Assembly: GCA_007695115.1 (NCBI GenBank)
Contig: REEK01000170.1
Coordinates: forward strand, 93,229-157,228
Reading direction: 5' to 3'
Origin: Sphaerobacteraceae bacterium
Lineage (GTDB): Bacteria > Chloroflexota > Chloroflexia > Thermomicrobiales > Thermomicrobiaceae
DNA: 64,000 nucleotides
The translations under genes were made by a program, and so were the position numbers. The notes under the pieces are model-generated. The model made no database searches. It saw only the letters and a program-made list of their open reading frames with translations, and was not told the DNA's origin. This document shows positions 63,930-64,000 of the stretch, piece by piece. The first letter of the stretch is position 1; every line of letters begins with the position of its first letter.

Positions 63930-64000
63930 CTACTCGATAATCTTGGTCACGACACCGGCACCAACGGTTCGGCCACCTTCACGAATCGCGAACCGCAGTC
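63930..64000 (-). CDS. tuf: Elongation factor Tu, C-terminal end (5' part beyond the window)
   Basis: Only the last 22 complete codons are in the window. They read LRFAIREGGRTVGAGVVTKI followed by IE and a stop codon, which is the highly conserved end of EF-Tu domain III. It is the first gene of the tuf-rpmG-trnW-secE-nusG-rplKAJL cluster on this strand. Confidence 0.95.
   Translation of the reverse strand, partial: LRFAIREGGRTVGAGVVTKIIE

Overview
The window looks like a chromosomal segment of a GC-rich, aerobic, heterotrophic bacterium, most likely a member of the Chloroflexota (Thermomicrobia/SAR202-like). This rests on the overall gene set: a fused AroK-AroB, an FmdB/L33 style typical of the phylum, a MoxR-DUF58-transglutaminase operon, a K+-independent proton pyrophosphatase, an A1-type cytochrome oxidase whose subunit II carries haem c, and MlrC-like and BNR-repeat proteins of the kind common in that group. 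The assignment is inferred from protein character; no 16S gene is present. No prophage, insertion sequence or CRISPR array was seen.

Region 1 (1-12 kb) is accessory catabolism. A truncated enolase-superfamily acid-sugar dehydratase and a SelA-like PLP enzyme are on the minus strand. They diverge from a plus-strand run of an Asp-box propeller protein, an M42 aminopeptidase, an M81 (MlrC-like) metallopeptidase and an S12 (MlrB-like) serine hydrolase. A 1047-residue BNR/VPS10-type protein with a TTG start and an orphan ATP-grasp ligase follow.

Region 2 (12-24 kb) is mostly housekeeping: a YggX-like protein, a formyltransferase, a GDP-sugar reductase/epimerase, metK, ahcY, aroK-aroB, an orphan sigma-54 activator, a DUF697 protein, moeA, mdh, and a Leu-Val-Phe tRNA operon with a near-perfect promoter.

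Region 3 (24-32 kb) holds a class II ilvC diverging from a three-gene ferric-iron-type ABC transporter. The transporter has two copies of one 27-bp inverted repeat (10-7-10): a perfect copy overlaps the fbpA promoter and a diverged copy lies before the ATPase gene. This is the clearest regulatory signal in the window. acs follows.

Region 4 (32-40 kb) is energy conservation: DUF983, then coxB-coxA-coxC-coxD with a sound promoter, a terminator, and two tiny ORFs placed exactly between subunit genes, then hppA.

Region 5 (40-59 kb) holds rbsK, the moxR-DUF58-transglutaminase operon, polA, fmdB, cysS-rlmB, the replication cluster rplI-dnaB-dnaD-dnaC/I, a TPR protein, and the cyclic-di-AMP pair cdaA-cdaR.

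Region 6 (59-64 kb, minus strand) holds an ANTAR response regulator, tRNA-Pro and the conserved translation/secretion cluster tuf-rpmG-tRNA-Trp-secE-nusG-rplK-rplA-rplJ-rplL, with a recognisable L10 autoregulatory leader. rpoB does not follow rplL here.
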